A DNA stretch of 47,998 bases from Saprospiraceae bacterium (GCA_016718205.1 JADKEB010000035.1:1-47998), one strand, 5' to 3'. Numbered from the stretch's first letter, positions 25,754-35,659 are shown. Notes: a model not told the origin generated them from the sequence alone. A program made the numbers and translations.

Positions 25754-26819
25754 CTTGACGCCCAGAAGTCTGGGGTTTCACTTTCCTGCTGAGTTTGAAA
25801 AACAATCGGCTATGTGGCTGTCATGGCCACACAAAGAAGCTTCCTGGCCCGGAAAGTTGGATGCAATCTATGACCCGTATTGTGAGTTTATACTCCAGAT
25901 AGCAGATCATCAAAGAGTCAATATAAATGTAGCTGATGCTACGATGGAAAGGTTCGCCCTTGAAAAAATAATGCATTCTAAGTTTGCAACTAAACTGCCA
26001 ACTATTTCTGATGTTTTGGAAAATATAAGATTTTATCACCATCCTACTAATGATGCATGGTGTCGAGATCATGGACCAGCGTTTGTCATCAACAGAGAAC
26101 TGGCTGAAATCGCCATTGTTGACTGGGGATACAATGCCTGGGGCGATAAATATCCTCCATATGACCTGGACGATGTTATTCCTACTTTAATAGGTGAAAA
26201 AATGGGATTAAAGGTCTTTCACCCTGGTATTGTGATGGAAGGAGGCTCAGTAGAGTTTAATGGCAAAGGGACACTATTGACTACTACAGCTTGTTTGCTC
26301 AATAAAAATCGAAATCCACACCTTTCTCAAAAGGAAATTGAACAATATCTGTACGATTACTATGGCATCGATCACATCCTTTGGTTGCATGAAGGCATCG
26401 TAGGTGACGATACTGATGGACATATCGACGATATCACAAGGTTTGTCAATCATGATACAGTGGTCACTGTGATAGAAACCGATAAAGATGATGATAATTA
26501 TAAGTTGCTGCGGGACAACATCAGTCGCATAAGGAAAATGAGACTTCAGGATGGTAAACAATTAAATATCATAGAGTTACCTATGCCGTCTCCAGTCATT
26601 TATGAAGATCAGAGACTGCCAGCTTCTTATGCCAATTTTTATATATCCAATGATAAAGTGATTGTCCCCACATTCAGAGATGAAAAAAACGATTTCAAAG
26701 CTTTAGAAATTTTAAAACCTTGTTTCCCGGACCGTAAAGTTATAGGGATTGATTCTGTTGACATCATTTGGGGTTTGGGTAGTTTTCATTGCCTGAGTCA
26801 GCAACAACCATTTATCTGA
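25740..26819 (+). CDS. aguA: agmatine deiminase
   Basis: 359 codons from ATG 25740 (or 25743), overlapping the 3' end of aguB by 14 bases. Porphyromonas-type peptidyl-arginine deiminase fold: WLSWPHKEASWPG, TNDAWCRDHGP, IVDWGYNAWG, VMEGGSVEFNGKGTLLTT, DTDGHIDDITRFV and the catalytic Cys in GSFHCLSQQQP at the C-terminus. Converts agmatine to N-carbamoylputrescine plus ammonia. With aguB it completes the arginine-derived putrescine route; no arginine decarboxylase is in the window. Confidence 0.95.
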   Translation: MMKPDLTPRSLGFHFPAEFEKQSAMWLSWPHKEASWPGKLDAIYDPYCEFILQIADHQRVNINVADATMERFALEKIMHSKFATKLPTISDVLENIRFYHHPTNDAWCRDHGPAFVINRELAEIAIVDWGYNAWGDKYPPYDLDDVIPTLIGEKMGLKVFHPGIVMEGGSVEFNGKGTLLTTTACLLNKNRNPHLSQKEIEQYLYDYYGIDHILWLHEGIVGDDTDGHIDDITRFVNHDTVVTVIETDKDDDNYKLLRDNISRIRKMRLQDGKQLNIIELPMPSPVIYEDQRLPASYANFYISNDKVIVPTFRDEKNDFKALEILKPCFPDRKVIGIDSVDIIWGLGSFHCLSQQQPFI

Positions 26820-26963
26820 AACTCTTCTTTTATTAAAGCGTTCTTCTATGCAGAAGAGCATTTGAAGCAAAATCTGTAGTTTTGGGTTTTAATTTGGAAA
26901 GAAAACCTTCAATCTTTTTGCGAAGTGGAATATTTCAACTTTACCAACTGACAAAATTGACTA

Positions 26964-27527
26964 ATGCAAGATACATTTATTCATGGCAAAACTTTTGACC
27001 TGGTCGAGGTACTTTCAAAAGGCGAATATGAAGGCTGCACTTTCAATAACTGCATCTTTGCCAACCAGGACTTTTCTGAATTTAAATTCATAGCCTGCGC
27101 GTTCAATAGTTGTAATTTAAGCATGATAAAACTCAACAAGACTGTTTTACAGGACATAAAATTTACAGATTGTAAAATGCTAGGACTTCGGTTTGATCTT
27201 TGTCATGATTTTGGACTTTCCTTTTCGTTTGACCATTGCCAGCTTAATCATTCATCGTTTTACAAAACAAAGATTAAAAAAACTGTTTTTAAAAATACAC
27301 AGTTGGAGGAAACTGATTTTGCTGATGCGGACTTGACAAATGCCATTTTTGACAATTGCAGCCTGGAGCAAGCTACTTTTGACCACACCATACTTGAAAA
27401 AGCTGACTTTCGAACTTCTTACAATTATTCAATTGACCCTGAAATCAACCGGATCAAAAAAGCAAAGTTTTCGATTTTTGGTATTTCGGGACTGTTGGAC
27501 AAGTACGACATTGAAATAGAAAAATGA
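26964..27527 (+). CDS. pentapeptide-repeat protein
   Basis: 187 codons. Runs of A(D/N)LxX-like units from residue 25 to 150: CTFNN CIFAN QDFSE FKFIA CAFNS CNLSM, then FADADLTNAIFDNCSLEQATFDHTILEKADF. Such right-handed quadrilateral beta-helices include DNA-mimicking Qnr/McbG proteins; similarity to those by eye is general, so quinolone protection should not be assumed. C-terminal ISGLLDKYDIEIE is an end cap. Confidence 0.88.
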   Translation: MQDTFIHGKTFDLVEVLSKGEYEGCTFNNCIFANQDFSEFKFIACAFNSCNLSMIKLNKTVLQDIKFTDCKMLGLRFDLCHDFGLSFSFDHCQLNHSSFYKTKIKKTVFKNTQLEETDFADADLTNAIFDNCSLEQATFDHTILEKADFRTSYNYSIDPEINRIKKAKFSIFGISGLLDKYDIEIEK

Positions 27528-27667
27528 CACCCCGGAATAGAAATAGGGCACTACTAACTATTTGAAACTGCTGTGTCAACTGTGATGGAAGAGTCAAAGT
27601 GTCTTGCTTATCGTTGAACAAAGGATATGATTTTGCTGTTAGTTTAAATATATTGCACCATATTTGA

Positions 27668-28615
27668 ATGATGAAAAATACTGACATCATTTCATGGTTA
27701 TTGGAAGGTGACATTTCCATCCAATATCAAACCCATCGGGATTTGTTGGGCAATGATGACATAACTTTAAAAAAAAGAATTACAACAGAAGGTTGGGGCA
27801 AACAGTTTTTAAATGCAAGAAATGAAAAAGGGTATTGGGGACAAGATTATTACCAACCCAAATGGATATCGACTCATTACACTTTACTGGATTTAAAAAA
27901 TCTGGCTATTGACCCATATCTTGAAGATATTAAAAAAATAATTACTAAAGTTTTGATCAACGAAAAAGGACCTGATGGAGGTATTTTGCCTATCGGTACC
28001 GTCAAAAAATGTGATGTATGTGTCAATGGAATGGCATTAAATTTTTCATCATATTTCCTTGCAAAAGAAGAAAGTCTGCGCGCAGTCGTTGATTTTATAC
28101 TTACTGAAAAAATGGCGGATGGTGGCTTCAATTGTCAATCCAATAGGAAAGGAGCTAAACATAGTTCCATGCATACCACAATATCGGTTTTAGAAGGATT
28201 TAACGAATTTCTAAAAAATGGAAATACTTACAGGGTTCAGGAAATCAAAAATGTTATGAATTCTTCCATTGAGTTTCTCCTAATACATCAGCTATTCAAA
28301 TCTGATAAAACTGGTGATGTCATCAACCCTAATTTTCTGAAATTATACTATCCTGCTAGATGGTATTATGATATCCTACGTGCTTTGGATTTCTTTCAGT
28401 ATGCAGGTATAACCTATGACTTCAGAATAGACCCAGCAATAGATGTCCTTATTTCAAAAAGAACAAAAGAAGGTCTCTGGAAGGCAGTATCCATTCATCC
28501 GGGCAAGGTACATTTTGAAATGGAAAAGGCGGGACAACCCAGCAAGTGGAATACTTTAAGGGTTTTAAGAGTATTGAAAAAGTACAAACCTGAATATTAT
28601 AATTCAATGATCTAA
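27668..28615 (+). CDS. alpha/alpha-toroid (prenyltransferase/squalene-cyclase-like) protein
   Basis: 315 codons. Repeated pieces of the toroid kind: GYWGQDYYQPKWISTHYTLLDLKNL, GPDGGILPIGT, DGGFNCQSNRKGAKHSSMHTTISVLEGF, and EGLWKAVSIHPGKVHFEMEKAGQPSKWNTLRVLRVLK. The fold is shared by terpene cyclases and prenyltransferase beta subunits, but no DxDD or zinc ligand set is evident, so an enzyme function is not supported. It starts 140 bases after the pentapeptide gene. Confidence 0.7.
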   Translation: MMKNTDIISWLLEGDISIQYQTHRDLLGNDDITLKKRITTEGWGKQFLNARNEKGYWGQDYYQPKWISTHYTLLDLKNLAIDPYLEDIKKIITKVLINEKGPDGGILPIGTVKKCDVCVNGMALNFSSYFLAKEESLRAVVDFILTEKMADGGFNCQSNRKGAKHSSMHTTISVLEGFNEFLKNGNTYRVQEIKNVMNSSIEFLLIHQLFKSDKTGDVINPNFLKLYYPARWYYDILRALDFFQYAGITYDFRIDPAIDVLISKRTKEGLWKAVSIHPGKVHFEMEKAGQPSKWNTLRVLRVLKKYKPEYYNSMI

Positions 28616-28631
28616 TATAAAATTTTAAATC

Positions 28632-29138
28632 ATGCCACGACCTACCAACAAAACCGAATTACTGACTTTAAGTCAAAAAAATTTTGATCAGCTTTTTTAT
28701 TTTATTGAAAGCAGGTCAGAAGCTGATCAAATGAAAGAATTTCCTCCAGGCACTATGAACCGAAATATCAGGGACGTATTTGCGCATTTGTATCATTGGC
28801 AACTCATGATGAAAAACTGGTACGAAGTTGGTATGGCAGGTCAAAAACCAGATATCCCTTCCAAGGGTTATACATGGAAGACAGTACCAAAACTCAATTA
28901 TAAGATATGGGAGGATTACTCGAAGGTGCCACTGCACGAAATAAAAGTATTGTTAACTGACACCCATAAAGAGATGATGAAAATGATAGATGATCACAGT
29001 AATGAAGAGCTTTTCGAAAAGAAAAGGTATGCCTGGACAGGTACTACCTCACTTGGTGCTTATTTTATTGGTGCCACTTCAAGTCATTATGATTGGGCAT
29101 TAAAATTGATAAGCAAAGCATTTAAGAATATGGGATAA
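28632..29138 (+). CDS. DfsB/ClbS-family four-helix protein
   Basis: 168 codons. The N-terminal MPRPTNKTELLTLSQKNFDQLFYFI, a central FAHLYHWQLMMKNWYEVGMAGQKPDIPSKGYTWK and a C-terminal ATSSHYDWALKLISKAFK match the DinB-like ClbS/DfsB family. ClbS itself hydrolyses the cyclopropane of colibactin; no colibactin-like cluster is present and the family is broad, so this homologue's role is unknown. 16 bases after the toroid gene, so probably co-transcribed. Confidence 0.8.
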   Translation: MPRPTNKTELLTLSQKNFDQLFYFIESRSEADQMKEFPPGTMNRNIRDVFAHLYHWQLMMKNWYEVGMAGQKPDIPSKGYTWKTVPKLNYKIWEDYSKVPLHEIKVLLTDTHKEMMKMIDDHSNEELFEKKRYAWTGTTSLGAYFIGATSSHYDWALKLISKAFKNMG

Positions 29139-29152
29139 CAATTTGTTTGCCC

Positions 29153-30019
29153 TTAAGAGTACCCCATATTCCGACTTCCCTTTCTGATGATCTTTTTGGC
29201 TTCTTTGCCTTTGATGATCCCATCTTTATCATCCATCCATACGATAGCGCCTGTAGGGCATCTCTGTATGGGATCCTGTGTTTTATGGTTTTTGGAGTAG
29301 TTGATGATGGGTAGATTTTTTACCATGGTGATCATGTTGTCTTCTGCGTCCATGGCGCATTTGCCACAAGCGGTACAGCCTACATCACAGACGTCTAGTA
29401 CTTCATCTCCGGCTTCCAGGCTTTTGCACGCAACCCAAAGCCGATGACTGATAGGGTGGATGGAAAACAATCCTTTAGGGCAAGCTTCTACACAATCTCC
29501 ACAGGCAGTACATTTTTGAACATCCACTACCGGAATACCAAATTCATTCATCGAGATGGCATCAAAATCGCAGACTACTTCACAGTCTCCATATCCCAAG
29601 CAACCCCACGAACAAGCCTTGCCGCCGCCGGAGATCAATGTAGCTGCCTGACACGTGCTGACACCTTTGTAATATGCTTGATTGATAGCTACGTTCATAC
29701 CACCATTACAAGCCAATCTTGCCACTCTTTTTTCTTCTGCACCCAAGGCCACACCCAGAAAACTGGCTATGGCTGCCCTGCCATCATCACTGCTTACTGA
29801 ACATTTGCCTGGCAACACCTGACCCGATACCAAGGCTTCTGCAAAAGGTCGACAACCAGGGAAACCACAGGCGCCACAGTTGGCATGAGGCAGCATATCT
29901 TCTACCTGATCAATGCGAGGATCTTCATAGACATATAGTTTTTTATTGGCCACAGCGATCAGACCTGCCAGTGCCAATGTCAGTAAACCAAGTGTCAGTA
30001 TGGGGATAAAAATGCTCAC
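29153..30019 (-). CDS. rnfB: Rnf complex subunit B, iron-sulfur protein
   Basis: 288 codons. One N-terminal membrane helix (IFIPILTLGLLTLALAGLIAVA), the 4Fe-4S motif ANCGACGFPGC near residue 47, then C-terminal ferredoxin clusters (CTACGDCVEACPKGLF, CDVGCTACGKC) and RCPTGAIVW. Entry point for ferredoxin electrons in the Rnf membrane complex. It is last in the operon, unlike the usual position next to rnfA; the gene is intact here. Confidence 0.95.
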   Translation of the reverse strand: MSIFIPILTLGLLTLALAGLIAVANKKLYVYEDPRIDQVEDMLPHANCGACGFPGCRPFAEALVSGQVLPGKCSVSSDDGRAAIASFLGVALGAEEKRVARLACNGGMNVAINQAYYKGVSTCQAATLISGGGKACSWGCLGYGDCEVVCDFDAISMNEFGIPVVDVQKCTACGDCVEACPKGLFSIHPISHRLWVACKSLEAGDEVLDVCDVGCTACGKCAMDAEDNMITMVKNLPIINYSKNHKTQDPIQRCPTGAIVWMDDKDGIIKGKEAKKIIRKGSRNMGYS

Positions 30020-30086
30020 TTTAATATTTTAATTTTGTAATTTGGAAACCTAAAACCTAATCCCTAATCCCTAATCCCTAAAACAT
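30020..30086. repeat. short heptamer repeats between fnr and rnfB
   Basis: About five near-perfect units of the CCTAATC type (AACCTAAAACCTAATCCCTAATCC..) fill the intercistronic gap around 30046-30084. Similar wording appears at 24845-24872 before aguB. Telomere-like in appearance only. Confidence 0.7.
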
Positions 30087-30944
30087 CTAATAAATAATCT
30101 CTGCCCACTTTTTACCTGCTTTAAGTTCAGCTCTTCTGGTTTCCCATTTTTCTTTGGAGCCCATGATGTTTGAAAACGCAATGTCGAGTTGTGTCAATAT
30201 TTTATCATACCCCGCTACATAGATATACGTATTATTTTTAGAAAGCATCTCCTGGATTTCTTCAGCTTGCCCCTCTATCATCTTGTCCATGGCGATGGGG
30301 TCTGCCCACTTTGGTCTTGGACTCAGCGCGTAAAAGGCTTCAAATGTCTTCTGATCATAATAATTGGTCAGATCACCTTCTTTGTCGTTGAGATATAGCA
30401 AATCAAGTCCACTTGTCGCACCATAAAAAAGTCTTATTTTGCCTTGCCAATCTTGGACATTTTTATAGATATGTCTGACAAAGGATTTGAAAGGAGCAAT
30501 CCCCGTTCCCATACCAATAAGGATGATATTGGATGTTTTGTCATCAGGTACTGCATAGGGTAATGAATGAGGCCCTGTCAGTAAAAGTTCATCGCCGGGA
30601 TTTCTGTTGCACAAGTAATTAGATGCGACACCTTCGTACTTTTCGCCGCTGAAATCATCTACGTAATAACATCTTTTTACCAGCATCGTAATTTCAGGTA
30701 ACCCGGAAGAAGTCACATCGGAATTAGCAATGGTATAGAGTCTGTGATGTACGTTGTTTCCAAATGGACCTACGTATTTGACTATGACGCCAAAACTTTG
30801 ATCCACATTGCAGTGAAAGTTTTTATCCTGGACTTCAATTTGAATTTCCCTGATATCTTCCGTATCTGTAGGCGTGATTCGTTTGTTGCCCTTTACAATT
30901 GCTTTATAATGTGTTCCTGATAAATAATCTGATAATTGTGCCAT
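30087..30944 (-). CDS. plant-type ferredoxin-NADP+ reductase in the rnf operon
   Basis: 285 codons. FAD domain motif HHRLYTIANSD (R-x-Y-T/S), a phosphate-binding GVASNYLCNRNPGDELLLTGP, NADP(H) domain GMGTGIAPFKSFVRHIYKN, and a late YVAGYDKILTQLD with a C-terminal AEIIY (terminal Tyr as in plant-type FNR). Moves electrons between reduced ferredoxin and NADP+. Lying inside the rnf operon, it offers a second outlet for ferredoxin reduced by NifJ. Confidence 0.88.
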   Translation of the reverse strand: MAQLSDYLSGTHYKAIVKGNKRITPTDTEDIREIQIEVQDKNFHCNVDQSFGVIVKYVGPFGNNVHHRLYTIANSDVTSSGLPEITMLVKRCYYVDDFSGEKYEGVASNYLCNRNPGDELLLTGPHSLPYAVPDDKTSNIILIGMGTGIAPFKSFVRHIYKNVQDWQGKIRLFYGATSGLDLLYLNDKEGDLTNYYDQKTFEAFYALSPRPKWADPIAMDKMIEGQAEEIQEMLSKNNTYIYVAGYDKILTQLDIAFSNIMGSKEKWETRRAELKAGKKWAEIIY

Positions 30945-30972
30945 TTTATTTCCTTTTATGGTTTAAAAAACT

Positions 30973-31170
30973 TTATTCACTTTTTAATAACTCTCTTTTA
31001 TTCTCGCATGCTTCGGTACATCCGCAATTTTTGCATGATCTGCGATCTGCCAATACATCTTCATCGCTGATATACTCCCTGAATGTCTTTTTCCACAACA
31101 ACTGTACTATCAGCCAACCCATCATTAGTGCTGTTATACTTGTTATTGCTATGATTAAAGACTTTATCAT
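30973..31170 (-). CDS. NqrM-like four-cysteine membrane protein
   Basis: 65 codons. One membrane helix (SLIIAITSITALMMGWLIVQLL, residues 3-24) and a C-terminal cysteine cluster CKNCGCTEAC. NqrM (DUF539) proteins, required for iron delivery to the Na+-NQR complex, have the same plan: N-terminal helix, C-terminal CxxCxC...C. Na+-NQR is homologous to Rnf, so a maturation role for Rnf is a reasonable inference. It lies between rnfA and fnr. Confidence 0.65.
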   Translation of the reverse strand: MIKSLIIAITSITALMMGWLIVQLLWKKTFREYISDEDVLADRRSCKNCGCTEACENKRELLKSE

Positions 31171-31354
31171 TTTAAATTTGTTGTTTATTTGTTGAATTGT
31201 TGAATTGTTGATTTGCTAATTTGTTGATTTGCTAATTTGTTGATTTGTTAATTTGTGACTTCGGCTCCATATCTCTGCTACTCTACCCGCCATTGCGCTC
31301 AGCCACCATGCTCGGTTGTTCGGTTATTTGGTTGTTCATCATTCGGTTGCTCTT
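31171..31354. repeat. TTGTTGATTTGCTAAT-type tandem repeats
   Basis: From 31179 to 31256 the gap is built of about eight-base units (TTGTTGAA, TTGTTGAT, TTGCTAAT) in tandem; another TCGGTTGT-type cluster is at 31313-31352. No gene is present. The spacer breaks an otherwise tight operon between rnfA and the NqrM-like gene. Confidence 0.7.
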
Positions 31355-31936
31355 CTAGCCTCCCAATCCTGCAAAACCCATAAATGATAAGGATAAAATC
31401 CCACCTACCAGTAAGACCAAGGCTGTGCCTTTTGCAATACCTGAAACTTCAGAAAACTCCAACTGCTCCCTTAAACCTGCCATCAGGACTAAAGCTAAAG
31501 TAAAACCAGCTCCACCTCCCAATGCAAACGTCACACTTTGCAAAAGATCATATCCCTTGCTGGTTTGTAACAAAGCGATGGCCAAAACGGCACAATTCGT
31601 AGTGATCAATGGTAAAAATATACCCAATGCCTTAAATAGGGCAGGGCTTACTTTTTTTACAAACATTTCCACCAATTGTACGGTGGAAGCAATCACAACG
31701 ATATAACTGATTAACTGTAAAAAAGGAGCATTGATGGCTGCCAACAATACATTAATACCATAGGCACAAACAGAACTGATGACCATTACAAAGGTCACGG
31801 CAGCACCCATTTTGGAAGCAGTTTCTACCTTGCCGGAGACTCCCAAAAATGGACAAATTCCCAAAAAGAATGACAATACAAAATTATTAATCAAACACGC
31901 ATTAATAAATATGGTCATTAGTGATTCATTGTTCAT
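31355..31936 (-). CDS. rnfA: Rnf complex subunit A
   Basis: 193 codons; six membrane segments, with the conserved NNFVLSFFLGICPFLGVSGK start and the LPLITTNCAVLAIALL and GGGAGFTLALVLMAGLREQLEF blocks. RnfA and RnfE form the intramembrane iron-sulfur (2Fe-2S) binding pair; the two Cys (GICPF and TNCAV) are present. Start codon overlaps the rnfE stop (ATGA). Confidence 0.96.
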   Translation of the reverse strand: MNNESLMTIFINACLINNFVLSFFLGICPFLGVSGKVETASKMGAAVTFVMVISSVCAYGINVLLAAINAPFLQLISYIVVIASTVQLVEMFVKKVSPALFKALGIFLPLITTNCAVLAIALLQTSKGYDLLQSVTFALGGGAGFTLALVLMAGLREQLEFSEVSGIAKGTALVLLVGGILSLSFMGFAGLGG

Positions 31937-32590
31937 GCTTTAATTTTTTTGAGTTTGAAATGGTTGAAAATCAGCAGCAAACATGCTAAAGTAAAAAAAC
32001 CACCTGCAGGCAAGACCATAATGACCCACTTTTCAAATGCATCCGGCATTACCTGTAGTCCTAAGAAAGTCCCTGAACCAATAATTTCCCGCTATACTTC
32101 CTATACAAAATAATGCAAACATAAATCCCAATCCCATTCCAAGTCCATCCATCAAAGATCTGCCTACAGTGTTTTTTGATGCAAAAGCTTCTGCGCGACT
32201 CAGGATGATACAGTTAACCACAATCAGGGCTATAAAGGCTCCTAAACTTTTATGTAAATCTACACTCACAGCCTGAATCGTATAGTCAACCATGGAGACA
32301 AAAGTCGCTATGATTAGAATATAGGAAGCAATACGCACTTCCTTAGGTATGAAGTTTCTAAGCAAGGAGATCAAAACATTGGACATGGTTAATACAAAAG
32401 TAGTTGCCAATCCCATGGCTAAGGCATTCTTGGCTGAATTGGATACAGCCAGGGAGGGACACATGCCCAATACCTGCACAAATACCGGATTGTCACGCCA
32501 AAGACCTCGCAAAAAGTCATCTGTTCCCTGATGTTCTCCAAGGCTGCTGAAAAAACCTTTATTTGTCTTATTTTGATCGGTCAGACTCAT
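31933..32590 (-). CDS. rnfE: Rnf complex subunit E, one frameshift
   Basis: About 219 residues once a single missing base near 32085 (AAATTATT) is restored: the written frame ends ..RTTGNAGCI, whereas the next frame continues IIGSGTFLGLQVMPDAFEKWVIMVLPAGGFFTLAC and ends ..HFKLKKIKA. Homologue of RnfA with the conserved PVFVQVLGMCPSLAVSNSAKNA and FIALIVVNCIILSRAEAFA blocks. Overlaps rnfG upstream and rnfA downstream by ATGA junctions. Confidence 0.93.
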
Positions 32591-33281
32591 TTTTCAGTTT
32601 TGACGTTTGATGAAAAAGTTTGTTTGTTTTTATATATCTTGGGGATCCACTCCTTGCTGCTTGTATTCAGTATATTGCCTACTGCGCGTGATGTGATCGT
32701 AGCACCTGTAATGGCGTCAATTTCCCAACCATTGGTCTTTTGACCGTTTTTTACGGTTTTTATTTCATTTTTTAAGGTAGAATGATCATCATTAAGTGCC
32801 ACATCCATAGATTTCATATTGGCCAAAAATGGATCTTTCTCAATTTTATCTCCAATACCCGGTGTTTCTTTGCTTTCGAGAACATAAAACCTATAATTTT
32901 TTGCTGTTCAGGGTCATATCCAAAAAGCAGACTTAATACGTCACCATACGCTTTCCCACTTCCCTGAAATGCCACACCTTTACACACACCTTGATCATCA
33001 TAACCGGCGAGTACTTTTTGTACTTTAGGATTATTGGTGGTCATTTCTGTAAAGGTCTGATCAGGGTTGAGCTGAAAAGTTTTCGTTTTTGTAATGCCAG
33101 GAATCACCTGAAAAACAGCATCTTCCAATGCTTTGGCTCTATTATTTTCTATCGTGACCTTGGTACTTTCGTAGGTCACCACTATAAGGAATGCACAAAT
33201 GATACCTATGGTAGCCATGGCAAAGATCATCTTTTTTTCACCGGATCCTTCAGGTGCTATACCTTTGTTCTGATCACTCAT
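32587..33281 (-). CDS. rnfG: Rnf complex subunit G, one frameshift
   Basis: Two frames; restoring one T in a T-run near 32890 gives about 230 residues with IGFYVLESKETPGIGDKIEKDPFLA reading through. One N-terminal membrane helix (IFAMATIGIICAFLIVVTYES) and a periplasmic-side FMN-binding domain. The flavin attachment site DAITGATITSRAV carries the S/TGAT motif modified by ApbE. No apbE gene is in the window. Confidence 0.93.
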
Positions 33282-34297
33282 GATACTTTCAGTTTTTTAG
33301 TGGTACCATATACCCGCGGTCTGACCAGGTTGTCAATATGCGGAGAAATCGCATTTCCTAACAATATCGCATACATTACTCCTTCAGGAAGTCCTCCCCA
33401 AAGTCTGATGACCACCGTGAGCAGTCCAATGATCGCACCATACAGCCATACACCTGCAGAGGTGATCGGAGATGAAACCATATCAGTAGCCATAAATATC
33501 GCTCCCAACATCAACCCACCCGAAAAGATAGTAAAAAATGGGGAAGGATATGCTTTGTCATCTATCATATAAAAACCAGCACTGAAAACGAAAACGGTCA
33601 GTATGATGGATACCGGTATTCTCCAGTTCATCATCTTACGCCATGCCAGATATATTCCTCCTAATACGATGAACACAGTACTTGTTTCGCCTACAGAACC
33701 ACTGCATATACCCATGGCCATATCATAGGCTTCGGTGCTCACCTTATCAAATTTGAAGGCTGAAAGTGGTGTTGCTCCTGATACGGCATCCACGGTGGGT
33801 CGCATAAAAGGCCATGCATAAATAGAAGAAGACACAGTATAGAATCTTTCGGGCAAAAAAGGTTGTAACCATGTAGTAATGGCTACCGGAAAAGCAGCCT
33901 GCAAAAAAGCCCTGCCTACCAATGCCGGATTGAATACATTATTACCCAATCCACCAAAGATAAATTTACCTAATGCTATGGTTATCACAGATCCCAAAAA
34001 TGCCATCCACAAGGGGAAAATGGGGGGCAATGTCATTCCAAGCAATAAACCGGCAAGCAATGCAGAATAGTCACTTACTGTAGATGGTTTGTCTGACCAT
34101 TTACACAAAAAATGTTCTGTTAGTATAGCTCCAACTGATGTAGTCATCATCACCAATAAAGCATTCCATCCAAAAGCATATATTCCAAATGCAGCGGCAG
34201 GTAGAAGGGCATACACCACATGCTTCATGATGGTATCTGTGCTCAAACCCTGGACCAAATGTGGAGATGTACTGATATTTAAGGTAATCTTATGCAT
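33278..34297 (-). CDS. rnfD: Rnf complex subunit D
   Basis: 339 codons, intact. About nine membrane segments, with the conserved GKFIFGGLGNNVFNPALVGRAFLQAAFP block and the flavin attachment motif DAVSGATPLSAFK (covalent FMN on Thr by ApbE). Later GAIFMATDMVSSPITSAGVWLYG and LWGGLPEGVMYAILLGNAISPHID are signature. Overlaps rnfG by 4 bases. Confidence 0.96.
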   Translation of the reverse strand: MHKITLNISTSPHLVQGLSTDTIMKHVVYALLPAAAFGIYAFGWNALLVMMTTSVGAILTEHFLCKWSDKPSTVSDYSALLAGLLLGMTLPPIFPLWMAFLGSVITIALGKFIFGGLGNNVFNPALVGRAFLQAAFPVAITTWLQPFLPERFYTVSSSIYAWPFMRPTVDAVSGATPLSAFKFDKVSTEAYDMAMGICSGSVGETSTVFIVLGGIYLAWRKMMNWRIPVSIILTVFVFSAGFYMIDDKAYPSPFFTIFSGGLMLGAIFMATDMVSSPITSAGVWLYGAIIGLLTVVIRLWGGLPEGVMYAILLGNAISPHIDNLVRPRVYGTTKKLKVS

Positions 34298-34301
34298 GAC
34301 T

Positions 34302-35651
34302 TCAATTTTGGTTTAGAGCTTGTTTTCTTTTGTATCTTGACTTTGAAAGCCTGAAATACTGAACCAATGGAATGTGGGAAGGACATACATACGAACATGA
34401 ACCACATTCAAAACAATCCATCAGGTTAAAATCAGTCACCATTTTGTCGTAGGATTCAAACTTTGCCAAAATCCCTAATTTGGAAGGATTGAGGGAGATG
34501 GGACAAGCGTCAACACAAGCGCCACACTTGATGCAAGGGTAAATTTTATCCGTATGGTTGACATCTTTACTTCCAAAAACCAAGATACCTGAAGTACCTT
34601 TGGTAATGGAGATATCCAAATCAGCGACTGCAGGACCCATCATCGGGCCACCCATATAAATTTCGGCTATATCATCATCCACAATACCTACATAATCCAA
34701 TACAAATCTTAATGGCGTACCTATGGGAATGAGATAATTTCCTTTTTTCTTAACTGCAGGCCCTGTAATGGTGATGACCCTTTCCTGAATACCTCTGCCA
34801 TGTGGCAATAAGCGACCCATTTCCGCAGTCGTTGCTATATTGACTGTGACGATATTGACGTCTATCGGTAAGCCACCCGAAGGTACTTCCTTGCCCAAAA
34901 CTGCTGTGATGAGCATTTTCTCGGAACCTTGGGGGTATTTTACCGGTACTACTTTAACGGAAACCGGGATATCGTTGGGTTTTATTTTATTGAGATGGTC
35001 TGCGGCGTCTTGTTTGTTGCCTTCTATACCAATGATGGCTTCTTTGGCACCTGTTACTTTCATCAGGTATCTGATACCCATATAGATATCATCGCCTTGC
35101 TCCAACATGACCCTATGGTCTGTGGTGAGAAAAGGCTCGCATTCTATACCATTGATAATAAGGTAATCGCACACTTTGCCTTCCGGAACTTTTAGTTTTA
35201 CATGCGTTGGGAAGGCTGCACCTCCCAGACCTACGATACCAGCATCCTGAATAGCTTGTAAGATTTCATCTGCTGAAGCTGTTTTGTAGTCAATACAATA
35301 TCCTTCCCGCTACTTCTGGCCGGATGATGGAAAAGCTTTGATGGTTACTCCCTGTGCTTTGCTTCCGGAGATGGTAGGTACCAAACCGATTTTTTCTACC
35401 ATGCCTGATATCGGTGAATGTATAGGAACAGATACATACCCTGTAGCTTTGGCTATCACCTGGCCTCTCGCCACTTCCTGACCTTCTCTTACGGCAATCT
35501 CTGCAGGAGCTCCTATATGCTGCGTCATCGGTATGATCAATTCCGTAGCAAAAGGAAACTGCCTGATAGGCAAGCCCTTGGTATCATCCTTGTTTTCAGG
35601 AGGATGAATGCCATTTTTAAAGGTATTGGTATGTAGTGAAAGGAAGTCCAT
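34302..35651 (-). CDS. rnfC: Rnf complex subunit C, one frameshift
   Basis: About 449 residues after fixing one shift near 35310 between FPSSG and the continuation DYKTASADEILQAIQDAGIVGLGGAAFPTH. Parts in order: N-terminal barrel-sandwich (PMTQHIGAPAEIAVREGQEVARGQVIA), NADH/FMN site (GLGGAAFPTHVK, NGIECEPFLTTDHR), SLBB-like domain, and two 4Fe-4S motifs (CIKCGACVDACPISLNP, CFECGSCSYVCPSHIP). This is the NADH-reactive subunit. It is the first rnf gene after nifJ. Confidence 0.94.
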
Positions 35652-35659
35652 CGATACTA

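Noticed and set aside
26820..26963. Terminator after agmatine deiminase (CTTCT-ATGC-AGAAG near 26847)
   Set aside because: The stem is five pairs and AT-rich with a weak T-tract; not enough to call.
26964..27527. Qnr-type quinolone resistance protein
   Set aside because: Pentapeptide repeats alone do not show gyrase protection, and the length and repeat irregularity do not single out Qnr.
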